Assembly (NCBI RefSeq): GCF_900096895.1
Contig: NZ_FMYO01000009.1
Span: 1 to 64,000, forward strand
Reading direction: 5' to 3'
DNA: 64,000 nt
From: Acinetobacter kookii
Lineage (GTDB): Bacteria > Pseudomonadota > Gammaproteobacteria > Pseudomonadales > Moraxellaceae
Numbering within the stretch: position 1 is the first letter of the stretch; the number at the start of each line of letters is the position of its first letter. This document shows, in pieces, positions 53,742 through 63,111 of the stretch. The position numbers and the translations under genes are program-made. The notes under the pieces are model-generated. The model was not told the DNA's origin, made no database searches, and saw only the letters and a list, made by a program, of their open reading frames with translations.

Positions 53742-54671
53742 GTGGCCGAGCTGAATTCAGGTAAATGGAGTGATATTCAGGAACGTGGCGGCATGACCTC
53801 ACTGAGTCTTGTGCTGGCGTTCTACCGTCTGGGTGGCCGATGGCTGTGTCGGGTATTGATGTATTTTATTATCTTATGGTACTGGCTGTTTGCGGCTGCC
53901 GCACGTCAGGCTTCACTGCAATATCTGACTCGATTGCACCATTTTGCAGGTAGAAATTCTCCCTTCCCGCATCCACCAAGTCTGGCACAGAGCTATCGGC
54001 ATTTCATGCAGTTTGGGGAAGGCATTCTGGACAAAATTGAGGGCTGGCTGGGTAAAATCCCGGAACAGCAACTGGTTTTACATGGACATGAATATTTTCG
54101 TGAGCATTACCAAAAAGGCGCGGTGATTGTGGTGTCGCACTTTGGCAATATTGAATTGCTGCGTGCCATTAAGTCGGAACATCCGCAAAAAATTAATGTT
54201 TTGGTCTATCAAAAGCATGCCACCAAATTTAACCAGTTCTTAAAAAAGCTCAATGACCATGCTGATGTCAATCTGGTTTCGGTGGATGAACTGGGGATTG
54301 AAACAGCCTTGGTGCTGCAAGAAAAACTGGATCGCGGAGAATGGGTGATTGTTGCCGCAGACCGTGTGCCGGTGCAGTCGGATCGGGTACAGTCGATTTC
54401 ATTTTTAGGCGAAGATGCAAACTGGCCGCAAGGGGCGTGGATTCTTGCCAGTTTGCTGAAAGTTCCGGTGCTCGCCGTGTTCTGTTATCGCGTGGCCGAC
54501 AGCTTTGAAGTGCATATTCACGCGATTGCCGAACAGCTGAATTTTCCACGCAAAAACCGTCTGCAAGCCATGCAAACGACGACCCGTAAATATGTGGAAT
54601 TACTGGAGCAGCACTGTATTCGTGCGCCCTATCAATGGTTTAATTTTTATAATTTTTGGAACAAAGATTAA
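53742..54671 (+). CDS. LpxL/HtrB-like lysophospholipid acyltransferase
   Basis: 309 residues. An N-terminal membrane helix (LMYFIILWYWLFAAA) is followed by the acyltransferase core with SHFGNIELL (H-x4-E), typical of LpxL/HtrB. A conserved GEWVIVAADRVPV segment follows. It starts at GTG 53742. It would transfer an acyl (possibly aryl-polyenoyl) chain to a sugar or lipid at the inner membrane. Its last base is shared with the ammonia-lyase ATG. Confidence 0.85.
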   Translation: MAELNSGKWSDIQERGGMTSLSLVLAFYRLGGRWLCRVLMYFIILWYWLFAAAARQASLQYLTRLHHFAGRNSPFPHPPSLAQSYRHFMQFGEGILDKIEGWLGKIPEQQLVLHGHEYFREHYQKGAVIVVSHFGNIELLRAIKSEHPQKINVLVYQKHATKFNQFLKKLNDHADVNLVSVDELGIETALVLQEKLDRGEWVIVAADRVPVQSDRVQSISFLGEDANWPQGAWILASLLKVPVLAVFCYRVADSFEVHIHAIAEQLNFPRKNRLQAMQTTTRKYVELLEQHCIRAPYQWFNFYNFWNKD

Positions 54672-56203
54672 TGCAAGTTTTAGTTGTTGGGGAAAATCCG
54701 CTATCAATTGAAGATGTGGTGGCGGTCGCACGTCAGGAAAAATCGGTCGCTTTACCAGCCAGTGCTGAATGGTGCGAATTGATTCAACGCGGTGCCGATT
54801 TTCTGGATCAGTTGCTGCAAGATGAAGGCGTGATTTATGGCGTGACCACCGGTTATGGCGATTCCTGTCTGGTGGAAATTCCAGCCCATCAGGTCAATGA
54901 ACTGCCATTGCATTTATCGCGTTTTCATGGCTGTGGTCTGGGTCAAAACCTGGACTTAATTAGCGCACGTGCAGTCGTGGTGACACGTCTGTGTTCGCTG
55001 GCACGTGGCTATTCCGGGGTTTCGCATGCCTTGCTGCAACGTCTGGTGTGGATGCTGAATGAAAACGTGATTCCGGTGATTCCTTCCGAAGGCTCGGTTG
55101 GGGCCAGTGGAGATTTAACGCCATTGTCTTATATTGCTGGTGCTTTGGTCGGTGAACGTGATGTTTACTATCAGGGGCAGATTGTTCCGATCAGCCAGGT
55201 CTATGCAGAAAAAGGCATGCAGCCTTTGGTGATGCGTCCTAAAGAAGGACTGGCCCTGATGAACGGTACGGCGGTGATGACCGCGATTGCCTGCCTGAAC
55301 TATAAAAAAGCCGAACAGATCAGTTTGGCCAGCACCTGCATTACCGCACTGAATGTCTTGGCCTTAGAAGGTAATCCGAGCCATTTTGATGAAGTGCTGT
55401 TTGCGCAAAAACCGCATCCGGGCCAGCAGCATATTGCCGCACAGCTGCGTGACTGGCTGAACAGTGAAGTGCAAACCGAACATCAGAGTTCACGCCTGCA
55501 GGACCGTTATTCGCTACGCTGCGCACCGCATATTATTGGCGTGTTTGAAGACTCGAAAGTCTGGCTACGCCAGTTTATTGAAAATGAACTGAATTCCAGC
55601 AATGACAATCCGCTGATTGATCCGGTGAATTTGCGTGTGTTGCACGGCGGGCATTTTTATGGCGGTCATATCGCGCAGGCTATGGACAGCTTGAAAATCA
55701 TGATCGCCAATATTGCCGACCTCATGGACCGGCAATTGGCGCAACTGGTCGACTACAAAATGAATAATGGTTTGCCGCGTAATTTAACCGGGGCAACCGA
55801 TGAGCGCTTGCCGCTGAATCATGGCTTTAAAGCGGTACAGATTGGCGTGTCGGCATGGACGGCAGAAGCCTTGAAACAGACCCTTTCGGCTTCGATTTTC
55901 TCGCGCTCGACCGAATGTCATAACCAGGACAAGGTCAGTATGGGCACCATTGCCGCGCGTGATGCCAGCCGCGTCATTGTATTAACGGAACAGGTCATTG
56001 CGGCACTGTGCTGTGCCAGTGTGCAAGCCATCCATTTAAAAACCCTGGATGAAAAATTGTCTGAAGTCCTCGACACATTTAAGGCGTGGGTATTACAAAC
56101 TTTTGATTACGTGGTGGAAGACCGTCCATTACAGGGCGAATTACAACACTTGGTCGACCGACTGGAAAATCTGGAATTATTGAATAGCGCACTTGTTCGC
56201 TAA
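54671..56203 (+). CDS. Aromatic amino acid ammonia-lyase (HAL/PAL/TAL family)
   Basis: 510 residues. A145-S146-G147 in GSVGASGDLTPLSY forms the MIO prosthetic group, and the Tyr loop has YGVTTGYGDS. The selectivity position reads SRFHGCGLG, which places Phe-His where tyrosine lyases have His-Leu, phenylalanine lyases Phe-Leu and histidine lyases Ser-His. It deaminates an aromatic amino acid to an arylacrylate. In this operon it likely supplies the aryl starter, such as cinnamate or coumarate. I start at ATG 54671, overlapping the previous TAA. Confidence 0.9.
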   Translation: MQVLVVGENPLSIEDVVAVARQEKSVALPASAEWCELIQRGADFLDQLLQDEGVIYGVTTGYGDSCLVEIPAHQVNELPLHLSRFHGCGLGQNLDLISARAVVVTRLCSLARGYSGVSHALLQRLVWMLNENVIPVIPSEGSVGASGDLTPLSYIAGALVGERDVYYQGQIVPISQVYAEKGMQPLVMRPKEGLALMNGTAVMTAIACLNYKKAEQISLASTCITALNVLALEGNPSHFDEVLFAQKPHPGQQHIAAQLRDWLNSEVQTEHQSSRLQDRYSLRCAPHIIGVFEDSKVWLRQFIENELNSSNDNPLIDPVNLRVLHGGHFYGGHIAQAMDSLKIMIANIADLMDRQLAQLVDYKMNNGLPRNLTGATDERLPLNHGFKAVQIGVSAWTAEALKQTLSASIFSRSTECHNQDKVSMGTIAARDASRVIVLTEQVIAALCCASVQAIHLKTLDEKLSEVLDTFKAWVLQTFDYVVEDRPLQGELQHLVDRLENLELLNSALVR

Positions 56204-56222
56204 ATCTGACGGGAAACAGACT

Positions 56223-56642
56223 ATGCATGCCGATGTAATAATTGAAGTGCCATTTCATGATGTAGATACCATGGATGTGGTCTGGCATGGGCATTATTTG
56301 AAGTATTTTGAAATTGCGCGCTGCAAGTTGCTGGACCAGTTTCAGTATAACTACAAGCAGATGCGTGATTCCGGCTATGCCTGGCCGGTGATTGAAAGCC
56401 ATGTACGTTATGCGCATGGCATCCTGTTTGAGCAGAAAATTCGGGTGCGTGCCATTTTAAAAGAATGGGAAAACCGCCTGAAAATTGAATATCAGATTTT
56501 TGATGTGGAAAGCGGTAAAAGGCTGACCAAAGGCTATACCACCCAAGTGGCGGTGCATATTGAAAGTCGGGAAATGTGTTTCCAGTCACCGCAAATTTTA
56601 TTGCAGCGTTTACACGCCTGGTCTGAGTTTAAAGCGGAGTAA
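56223..56642 (+). CDS. 4HBT-type thioesterase (ApeK-like)
   Basis: 139 residues, single hot-dog domain with the 4-hydroxybenzoyl-CoA thioesterase signature FHDVDTMDVVWHGHYLKYFE, where the Asp of DTMDVVWHG is the catalytic residue. In aryl-polyene operons a thioesterase of this type is thought to edit or release misprimed carrier-protein chains. I start at ATG 56223, preceded by a GGGA site 9 bases upstream, 20 bases after the lyase gene. Confidence 0.85.
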   Translation: MHADVIIEVPFHDVDTMDVVWHGHYLKYFEIARCKLLDQFQYNYKQMRDSGYAWPVIESHVRYAHGILFEQKIRVRAILKEWENRLKIEYQIFDVESGKRLTKGYTTQVAVHIESREMCFQSPQILLQRLHAWSEFKAE

Positions 56643-56647
56643 AGCAG

Positions 56648-57295
56648 ATGAACTTTCTCAATCTACCACGTGCAGCAGGATTATTCCTGGCAGGAGTGCT
56701 GTCTCTGACCATGTTGCTGTCGCAAGCAGTGCATGCGCAAAATCCGCAGCTCAGACAAATCTTTAGCCAGCTCTCTGAAACGCCAACCGTGCGGGCCAAT
56801 TTTGAACAGCAAAAAAAACTGGCGAGCATGAACAAGACCTTTGTGTCCAAAGGTACGGTGTTGTTTTCCAAATCGCAGGGCGTAATCTGGAAAATCCAGA
56901 CTCCGGTCAAAGCCGACCTGATTGTGATCCCTCGTAAACTGGTACAGAAAACCCAGCGCACGCATAGCCAGATTGAAATTGACAAATCTCCTTATGGCTC
57001 GGTCGCGACCATGTTCCTGCAGCTGATGTCGGGGAATGAAGCGGCTTTGGCCAAAAATTTCAATGTTGTTTCGGCCAGTTACAGTCCGGCACAGTGGAAT
57101 GTGGCCTTAACCCCGAAAAGCAGTTTGTTTAAGAAACTGTTTGTCCGGGTCGATGCACAAGGGCAGCGTTATGTGGACCGTATCGTGATTCGCGAGAAAG
57201 CCAACAACAGCACCAGCATTCGCTTTAGCCAGCAAACCACCCAACCCCAAAACTTAACGGCTGAGGAAAATGCACTTTTCCAACTGGCAAAATAA
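56648..57295 (+). CDS. LolA-like outer-membrane lipoprotein carrier
   Basis: 215 residues. The signal peptide (hydrophobic LFLAGVLSLTMLLS) ends near VHAQN. The mature part has the LolA-type beta-barrel pattern VRANFEQQKKL, FVSKGTVLFSKSQGVIWKI. It is a periplasmic carrier for a lipophilic cargo, here most likely the finished polyene lipid rather than lipoproteins (ApeL-like). It overlaps the MMPL gene by 26 bases. Confidence 0.85.
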   Translation: MNFLNLPRAAGLFLAGVLSLTMLLSQAVHAQNPQLRQIFSQLSETPTVRANFEQQKKLASMNKTFVSKGTVLFSKSQGVIWKIQTPVKADLIVIPRKLVQKTQRTHSQIEIDKSPYGSVATMFLQLMSGNEAALAKNFNVVSASYSPAQWNVALTPKSSLFKKLFVRVDAQGQRYVDRIVIREKANNSTSIRFSQQTTQPQNLTAEENALFQLAK

Positions 57296-59603
57296 ATTTA
57301 CTGCGCTCTGGCTGATTGTACTGAGCGTGATTGCCATCGCGCTGGGTACGGCTTGGTTGAAAAAAGACATTCATATTCAAACCAATATCTTTGCCTTACT
57401 GCCGGAAGCCCATCATGATCCCCGCTTGGAACGGGCGCAGCAATATGTCAGTCAGCAGCTGAATGACAAGGTCTTTGTGGTGCTGAATGCCAAAGATGAT
57501 GCTGCACTGGCCAAAGCCACAGCGACTTTTAAACAGAGCGTAGCGGCAACAGATTTATGGCAACCTCTACATGCACAGCTGGACAGTGACAGGTTTGCCC
57601 AGGTGTTATATCAGCATCGTGCCGGTCTGCTGTCATCCGCAGATCAAAAGCTGCTGGAGCAAAAAGATTATGCCGCGCTGAGCGAACAGGGCCTGTTGCA
57701 GATCATGAGCCCGGGCATGCCGGTGACTGCTGAGCTGTTACAGCAAGACCCGCTCTTATTATTTCCACGCTATGCCGTGGGCTTGTCCAGTTTACAGGGC
57801 AATCAGGATATTGAACTTGAAGATGGCTTTGCCACCATTCGCGATGAGCAGGGTATTTCCCGCCTTATCGTTCTGGAGCTCAAAAATAGCCCTTACAATA
57901 TTGATTACCAGGAAAAAACTGCTGCATGGATTGAGCAGTTAAGTTTAAAGCTGAAACAGATGCAGGTACAGCCGCACTGGACCGGGACCTTGCTGTTTGC
58001 CCAGTTCGGCACCACCTCGGCGGAAAAAGAAATTTCCACCATTGGAGTCGGTTCGACCATCGGGATTTTTCTGTTGGTGCTGTTCGGTTTCCGCTCGGTT
58101 CGTCCGATGCTGACTGAAATGGTTGCCGTCGGTACCGGCTGTCTGGTGGCCTTTGCCATCACCCATTGGGTCTTTGGTGAAATTCACCTGATGACCCTGG
58201 TGTTTGGGGCCAGTCTGGTCGGGGTCTGTGTCGATTTTTCATTTTACTTTATGGCCATGCAGTCACAGCATCGGCAGATTGACGGTTTTGCCGTACTCAA
58301 ACCGCTGTTGCCCAGCCTGTTTATGGGCCTGATGACCACTCTGGTCGCGTATATTTTCTTGAGTTTTACCCCATTTCCTGGCTTTAGGCAGATTGCCGTA
58401 TTTTCCATGGTGGGACTGGCTGCGGCATGGATCACCAGCGTTTTATTGTTGCCAAGATTGCCGCCTTTAAATGCCGAACCGGCGATTCGCCGTTTGAGTT
58501 TTATTGGCAAGGCACGCTCCTGGGTACAGGCCAGCAAGGGCCTACGTTATGGTATTATCTTGATCATTGCCATGATTACAGGCAGCAGTCTGCTGTTGCT
58601 GCAAAGCAATGATGATATCCGTAACCTGCAAAGTATAGATAAGACGCTCCAGCAGGAAGATCAGTATGTCCGTGAACGCTTTATGCAGCAGCAAAGCAGC
58701 GAATACTTTGTGGTGCATGGCGATACGGTGCAGCAGCTGGAACAGAATGAACAGCAACTGCTACAGAAATTGCAGGTTTTGCAGAACCAGAACAAGCTGG
58801 AGGGTGTTCAGGCCTTAGGCCAATGGCTACCCTCCAAAGCAGAGCAGCAACACAATATTGCATTGCTGCAAGCCATTCCAGCCAGTGCTTTACAGGACTA
58901 CGCTACGGCATTGCAGCTGAATCCGGCCGAGGTGGTGGCCTGGCAAAAGCAGCTTTCTCAGCAGCCTTTACTCAGTCCAGCCGAAATGAGTCAGCATCCT
59001 TTGGCCTTTTTACAAATGAGCCCAACCGAGCGTCTGGTGCTGCTGCAAAATGTGCATGATGTAGCTGCCTTGCAGCAGCTGAATAGTCCGCAGGCACAGC
59101 TATTGCGTCCGGTGAACCTGTTGTCCGAACTGTTCCAGCAGCACCGTATTCAGGCACAGTGGTTACTGGTTTCAGCCTTAATCTGCCTGATGATTGGCTT
59201 GGGCATCATTTATGGCATCAAGTCGATTTTGCCTTTGGTGCTCCCGGTCAGTTTGGCCTTAATGACCACCTTTGCGATTCAGGCCTGGCTGGGCGTCGAA
59301 ATCAATCTGTTCAGTATTATGGGCACTTTCCTGATTATCGGGATTGGCGTGGACTATGCCATTTTCTACCGGCACGGGCATGATCATCCGCAAGTGGTTG
59401 GTATGGCCTTATTCCTATGTATGATGTCGACCTTGCTGGGTTTCGGGTTATTATCCTTTAGCCATACCTATGCCATTCACTGCTTTGGTTTGACGGTATT
59501 ACTTGGGGTTATTTTTTCATTTATCTACGCAACATTGTTTACATCTTCCGATGCCGGACATGTTGTGCTTCAACAGTATCAGCCAAAAGAGCTGAGAGAA
59601 TAA
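57270..59603 (+). CDS. MMPL/RND-family exporter
   Basis: 777 residues, two halves each with about six membrane helices. Each half begins with a single helix and a large periplasmic domain (about 30-245 and 430-640). The core helices carry GVGSTIGIFLLVLFGFRS and LVGVCVDFSFYFMA in the first half, and GIGVDYAIFYRHGHD in the second. The conserved Asp and charged pore residues of MMPL proteins are present. It would take the polyene lipid from the inner membrane to the LolA-like carrier. Confidence 0.9.
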   Translation: MHFSNWQNKFTALWLIVLSVIAIALGTAWLKKDIHIQTNIFALLPEAHHDPRLERAQQYVSQQLNDKVFVVLNAKDDAALAKATATFKQSVAATDLWQPLHAQLDSDRFAQVLYQHRAGLLSSADQKLLEQKDYAALSEQGLLQIMSPGMPVTAELLQQDPLLLFPRYAVGLSSLQGNQDIELEDGFATIRDEQGISRLIVLELKNSPYNIDYQEKTAAWIEQLSLKLKQMQVQPHWTGTLLFAQFGTTSAEKEISTIGVGSTIGIFLLVLFGFRSVRPMLTEMVAVGTGCLVAFAITHWVFGEIHLMTLVFGASLVGVCVDFSFYFMAMQSQHRQIDGFAVLKPLLPSLFMGLMTTLVAYIFLSFTPFPGFRQIAVFSMVGLAAAWITSVLLLPRLPPLNAEPAIRRLSFIGKARSWVQASKGLRYGIILIIAMITGSSLLLLQSNDDIRNLQSIDKTLQQEDQYVRERFMQQQSSEYFVVHGDTVQQLEQNEQQLLQKLQVLQNQNKLEGVQALGQWLPSKAEQQHNIALLQAIPASALQDYATALQLNPAEVVAWQKQLSQQPLLSPAEMSQHPLAFLQMSPTERLVLLQNVHDVAALQQLNSPQAQLLRPVNLLSELFQQHRIQAQWLLVSALICLMIGLGIIYGIKSILPLVLPVSLALMTTFAIQAWLGVEINLFSIMGTFLIIGIGVDYAIFYRHGHDHPQVVGMALFLCMMSTLLGFGLLSFSHTYAIHCFGLTVLLGVIFSFIYATLFTSSDAGHVVLQQYQPKELRE

Positions 59604-59614
59604 GGTACAGTGCA

Positions 59615-60913
59615 ATGAGCACCATGCAACACACAGATGTATTGATTATCGGCGCAGGGCCATCGGGGAGTTCGGCAGCAGCATTACTGCGCCAGAAAGG
59701 CTATCAGGTCACGATCATTGAAAAACAGCATTTTCCACGCTTTTCTATTGGCGAATCATTGCTGCCGCAATCTATGGTTTTTTTAGAGGAAGCCGGCTTG
59801 CTGGATACGGTACGTGAGCATGTCGAGCAGTTTGCTTTCCAGTTTAAAAATGGTGCAGCTTTTTTAAAGGGCGCGCAGCGCAGTTTTTATGATTTCCGCG
59901 AGAAATTTAGCGACGGTCCGGGTACCACCTGGCAGGTGCGCCGTGCCAATTTTGACCATTTGCTGGCACAGCAGGCAGAAAAATACGGTGCCGACATCCG
60001 TTTCGGTCATGAAGTGATTGATGTTGATGTGGCGCCAGAACATCCAATTTTAACTGTCAAAGACGAACAGCAGCAGGTCTATCAGATTCAGGGTAAATTT
60101 TTACTCGATGCCAGTGGTTTTGGCCGGATCTTGCCAAAATTTCTGAATCTGGAAAGCCCGTCCGATTTTCCGGTACGCCGTGCCGTGTTTACCCATATTG
60201 AAGATGGCATTTTAAATGACCCGGAATTTGACCGGGAAAAAATCCTGATTACGGTACATGCCAAAGACCCACGTGCCTGGTACTGGCTGATTCCGTTTGC
60301 CGATGGCCGTTCCTCTTTCGGGGTGGTGGCCGAACAGGATTTCTTTGAGCGCTATGGCTTTAAGGGCAGTGCCGATGAAGATCTGGAAACCTTGCTGAAG
60401 CGTATTCTGGCAGATGAAGAAAGCCTGTCGCATGTGCTGCGCAAGGTCAAATTTGACATGCCGGTGCGTACCCTGGTGGGCTACTCTGCCGATGTCAAAC
60501 ATCTGGCCCAGCGTAACTATGCCTTACTGGGCAATGCCGGTGAATTCCTTGATCCGGTGTTTTCTTCCGGTGTGACCATTGCCCTGAAATCTTCCAGCCT
60601 GGCCATTCCGCTGGTCGATCAGCTGCTGCAAGGGCAACCAGTCAACTGGACGGAGCAATATGAAAAACCGCTACGTGCAGGCATTCAGGTATTCCGTGCC
60701 TATGTGGAGTCGTGGTATAGCGGTGAATTTCAGGATGTGGTGTTCTCGAAAAATCAGGAGGACAAAATCCGCCGTATGGTTTCTTCCTTACTGGCCGGTT
60801 ATGCCTGGGACAGCAGCAATCCAATTCATAAAAATGCCAAAAAGCGTTTAAGCACTTTGGCGGAATATTGCCGTGATCCGCAATTACAGCAAACAGAAAT
60901 GAATGGTGCTTAA
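59615..60913 (+). CDS. FAD-dependent oxidoreductase of the tryptophan-halogenase-like group
   Basis: 432 residues. FAD motif IIGAGPSGSSAAALL (11-25), then the GESLLPQS segment. K78 in FKNGAAF lies where halogenases have the catalytic Lys (their KxGAxF). W222-Y-W-L-I-P227 matches the halogenase WxWxIP motif. GNAGEFLDPVFSSGV closes the FAD site. Many aryl-polyene operons carry such a gene annotated only as FAD oxidoreductase, and the xanthomonadin cluster has a halogenase relative making brominated pigment. Halogenation or another flavin chemistry is possible. Confidence 0.82.
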   Translation: MSTMQHTDVLIIGAGPSGSSAAALLRQKGYQVTIIEKQHFPRFSIGESLLPQSMVFLEEAGLLDTVREHVEQFAFQFKNGAAFLKGAQRSFYDFREKFSDGPGTTWQVRRANFDHLLAQQAEKYGADIRFGHEVIDVDVAPEHPILTVKDEQQQVYQIQGKFLLDASGFGRILPKFLNLESPSDFPVRRAVFTHIEDGILNDPEFDREKILITVHAKDPRAWYWLIPFADGRSSFGVVAEQDFFERYGFKGSADEDLETLLKRILADEESLSHVLRKVKFDMPVRTLVGYSADVKHLAQRNYALLGNAGEFLDPVFSSGVTIALKSSSLAIPLVDQLLQGQPVNWTEQYEKPLRAGIQVFRAYVESWYSGEFQDVVFSKNQEDKIRRMVSSLLAGYAWDSSNPIHKNAKKRLSTLAEYCRDPQLQQTEMNGA

Positions 60914-60914
60914 G

Positions 60915-61466
60915 ATGAAACTGAAATGGACGGGGATGTTCATCGGCGCAGTACTGCTGTGTGGCGGCTGCCAGTCCATGCTGCCTAAAGCACAAGGCTT
61001 GGCAACGACTACATGGGCTGCACAAAACTACCAGCGTCAGGATCAGTTAGAAATTCAGTGGAAAGCGCACAGTTTCAGCTTTTTGCTGTATCAGCAACAA
61101 AAAGGCCAAAAGCTGGAAATGCTGGCTTTGACCCTGACCGGGCAGCAATTGTTCAAGCTCAGTTTTGATGGACAGAAAGTGCATGTCGAACAGCGCATCG
61201 AGCAAATGAAATTGTTGCCGTTTGAATTTGTGGTGCGCGATATTCTGTATGCCACCTATCCGGATTTTGCCCGCTTACAGCCGCAGAAGGTCCGCACTGA
61301 AACTTCGGCTCAGACCCGAAAAGTATGGATCAATCAGCAGCATGTGCTCAATATTCAGCAGCAGGATGATGTGGTTGAGCTGGATAATCTACAGGTGCCG
61401 TATCAAATGGTCATTACTCGCATCAACGATGGCTTAGCAGATACTGATGCGGACAGCACTGAATAA
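60915..61466 (+). CDS. DUF3261-type lipoprotein (ApeN-like)
   Basis: 183 residues. A short positive N-terminus, a hydrophobic stretch and LLCGGCQS form a lipoprotein signal with an atypical lipobox. The mature part is beta-rich with QLEIQWKAHSFSFLLYQQQ and MLALTLTGQQLFKLSFDG, the DUF3261 pattern. It is probably an outer-membrane partner that receives the polyene lipid from the LolA-like carrier. I start at ATG 60915; an ATG four codons upstream overlaps the previous gene. Confidence 0.8.
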   Translation: MKLKWTGMFIGAVLLCGGCQSMLPKAQGLATTTWAAQNYQRQDQLEIQWKAHSFSFLLYQQQKGQKLEMLALTLTGQQLFKLSFDGQKVHVEQRIEQMKLLPFEFVVRDILYATYPDFARLQPQKVRTETSAQTRKVWINQQHVLNIQQQDDVVELDNLQVPYQMVITRINDGLADTDADSTE

Positions 61467-61477
61467 GAGGCATGATC

Positions 61478-62677
61478 ATGGGCGATAAAATCACGACACA
61501 ACATCCAGCAGTGGGTATTCAGTTGAGCGTCGGCTTATCCGTACTCGGAAATACCGCTGAACAGATCAGGCAGGCACTGACCACACAGCAGAATAGTTTG
61601 AGTTTAAGCAAAGAATTCATTCCAGAGAAACAGGTTTGGGTAGGGGCTTATCAGCAGCCCTTAATCGAAACTGTTCCGGCATGTTTACAGGATGTAGACT
61701 CGCGCAATCTTCGTTTTGCCTTAACGGCGTTAAGCTCGATTGAAAGCGAAATCCGAGATTATACTGCGCAGTTTGATCGCAAACGTCTGGCAATTATTCT
61801 GGGCACATCGACCTCCGGCATTGCTGACAATGAAATACTGTTGAAACAGTATTTCAACCATCACAGCAAAATTGAAATTAATCACTATAAACAGGAAATG
61901 GGTAGTCTGGCCAAAGGCCTGCAGATGTATCTGGGCTGGGAAGGTCCGGCATACACCATTTCCACGGCTTGTTCTTCCAGTGCCAAAGCTATGGCGGCAG
62001 GACAGCGCCTGATTAATGCCGGTCTGGCCGATGCGGTGCTGGTCGGCGGTGTCGATACCTTGTGCCGGTTGACCTTAAATGGTTTTCACAGTCTGGAAAG
62101 CCTGTCCAATGACCTGTGTCAGCCCTTTGGCGCACAGCGTGACGGCATCAATATTGGTGAAGCGGCCGGGCTGTTTTTATTGTCCAAAGAAACGGCACCA
62201 GTCATGCTGATGTCAGCCGGTGAGTCGATGGATGCCTGGCATATTTCCGCACCGCATCCGGAAGGCAAAGGTGCAGCCGAAGCCATGCAAAAGGCGCTGG
62301 ATATGGCGGGTGTTACAGCTCATGATATCGGCTACTTGAATATGCATGGTACGGCAACGCCACAAAATGATGCCATGGAAATCAAAGCCGTACAGACGGT
62401 GTTCCAGCATTATGATGTGCCCATCAGCAGCAGCAAACATAAAACCGGGCACTGCCTGGGTGCGGCCGGTGCCATTGAAGCAGTGATCTGCCAGCAGGTT
62501 TTGGCTGATCAATCCTGGTTGCCACTGCATCATCCGGGAAGCATTGACCCGGAACTGGATGAAGCCAACTATGTGCTGGATGCAGCATTACAACAACCGG
62601 TCCATTACGTAATGAGCAATTCATTCGCGTTTGGCGGCAGCAATATTAGTTTGATTTTTGGAACAAAACTGAAATGA
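61478..62677 (+). CDS. Beta-ketoacyl-ACP synthase with intact active site
   Basis: 399 residues. Catalytic Cys165 lies in ISTACSSSAKAMAAG, with His in LNMHGTATPQND and His in KTGHCLGAAGAIEA, so the Cys-His-His triad is complete. It is a FabF/KAS-like condensing enzyme for polyene elongation. I start at ATG 61478 because GAGG lies 7 bases upstream; an ATG two codons earlier sits only 1 base from it. It is probably active, unlike the chain-length protein at the operon start. Confidence 0.88.
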   Translation: MGDKITTQHPAVGIQLSVGLSVLGNTAEQIRQALTTQQNSLSLSKEFIPEKQVWVGAYQQPLIETVPACLQDVDSRNLRFALTALSSIESEIRDYTAQFDRKRLAIILGTSTSGIADNEILLKQYFNHHSKIEINHYKQEMGSLAKGLQMYLGWEGPAYTISTACSSSAKAMAAGQRLINAGLADAVLVGGVDTLCRLTLNGFHSLESLSNDLCQPFGAQRDGINIGEAAGLFLLSKETAPVMLMSAGESMDAWHISAPHPEGKGAAEAMQKALDMAGVTAHDIGYLNMHGTATPQNDAMEIKAVQTVFQHYDVPISSSKHKTGHCLGAAGAIEAVICQQVLADQSWLPLHHPGSIDPELDEANYVLDAALQQPVHYVMSNSFAFGGSNISLIFGTKLK

Positions 62678-63111
62678 TGGATGCAGTACAGTTTATCCCG
62701 CATGAACAGCCGATGGTGTTTGTCGATCATCTGATTGAAGCCAATGATGTGTTTGCCATTGCCGAACTGGTCATTCGGCCTGAACTGATGTTTTGTGAGG
62801 CGGAAGGTTTACCGACCTGGACCAGTATTGAACTGATGGCACAGACCATTAGCGCTTATGCAGGACATAAAGGGCGAATGTCAGGCTTGCCGCCTAAAAT
62901 CGGATTTTTATTGGGTACGCGTAAAATGCAGTTGCCCGTGCCTTATTTTGCTTTGGGGGAAACCGTACGGATTAAAGCGGAACAAGGTTATTTACATGAG
63001 GGGCTGGGGCAGTTTCAATGTGAAATTGAATACCGGGAACATTGTTTTAGTGCCATGTTGAGTGTATTTGAGCCGCCAGAAATGAAAGAAGAGATCAGGA
63101 AGTCAGTGTGA
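62674..63111 (+). CDS. ApeP-like 3-hydroxyacyl-ACP dehydratase
   Basis: 145 residues, one hot-dog fold. FIPHEQPMVFVDHLIEA gives the family's N-terminal His motif, and PTWTSIELMAQTISAYAGHKGR is the central helix with the catalytic Glu position. In aryl-polyene pathways this protein is a dehydratase or its partner. It overlaps both neighbours by 4 bases (ATGA). Together with the fused domain in the ligase gene, the operon would have two dehydratase-type folds. Confidence 0.83.
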   Translation: MMDAVQFIPHEQPMVFVDHLIEANDVFAIAELVIRPELMFCEAEGLPTWTSIELMAQTISAYAGHKGRMSGLPPKIGFLLGTRKMQLPVPYFALGETVRIKAEQGYLHEGLGQFQCEIEYREHCFSAMLSVFEPPEMKEEIRKSV

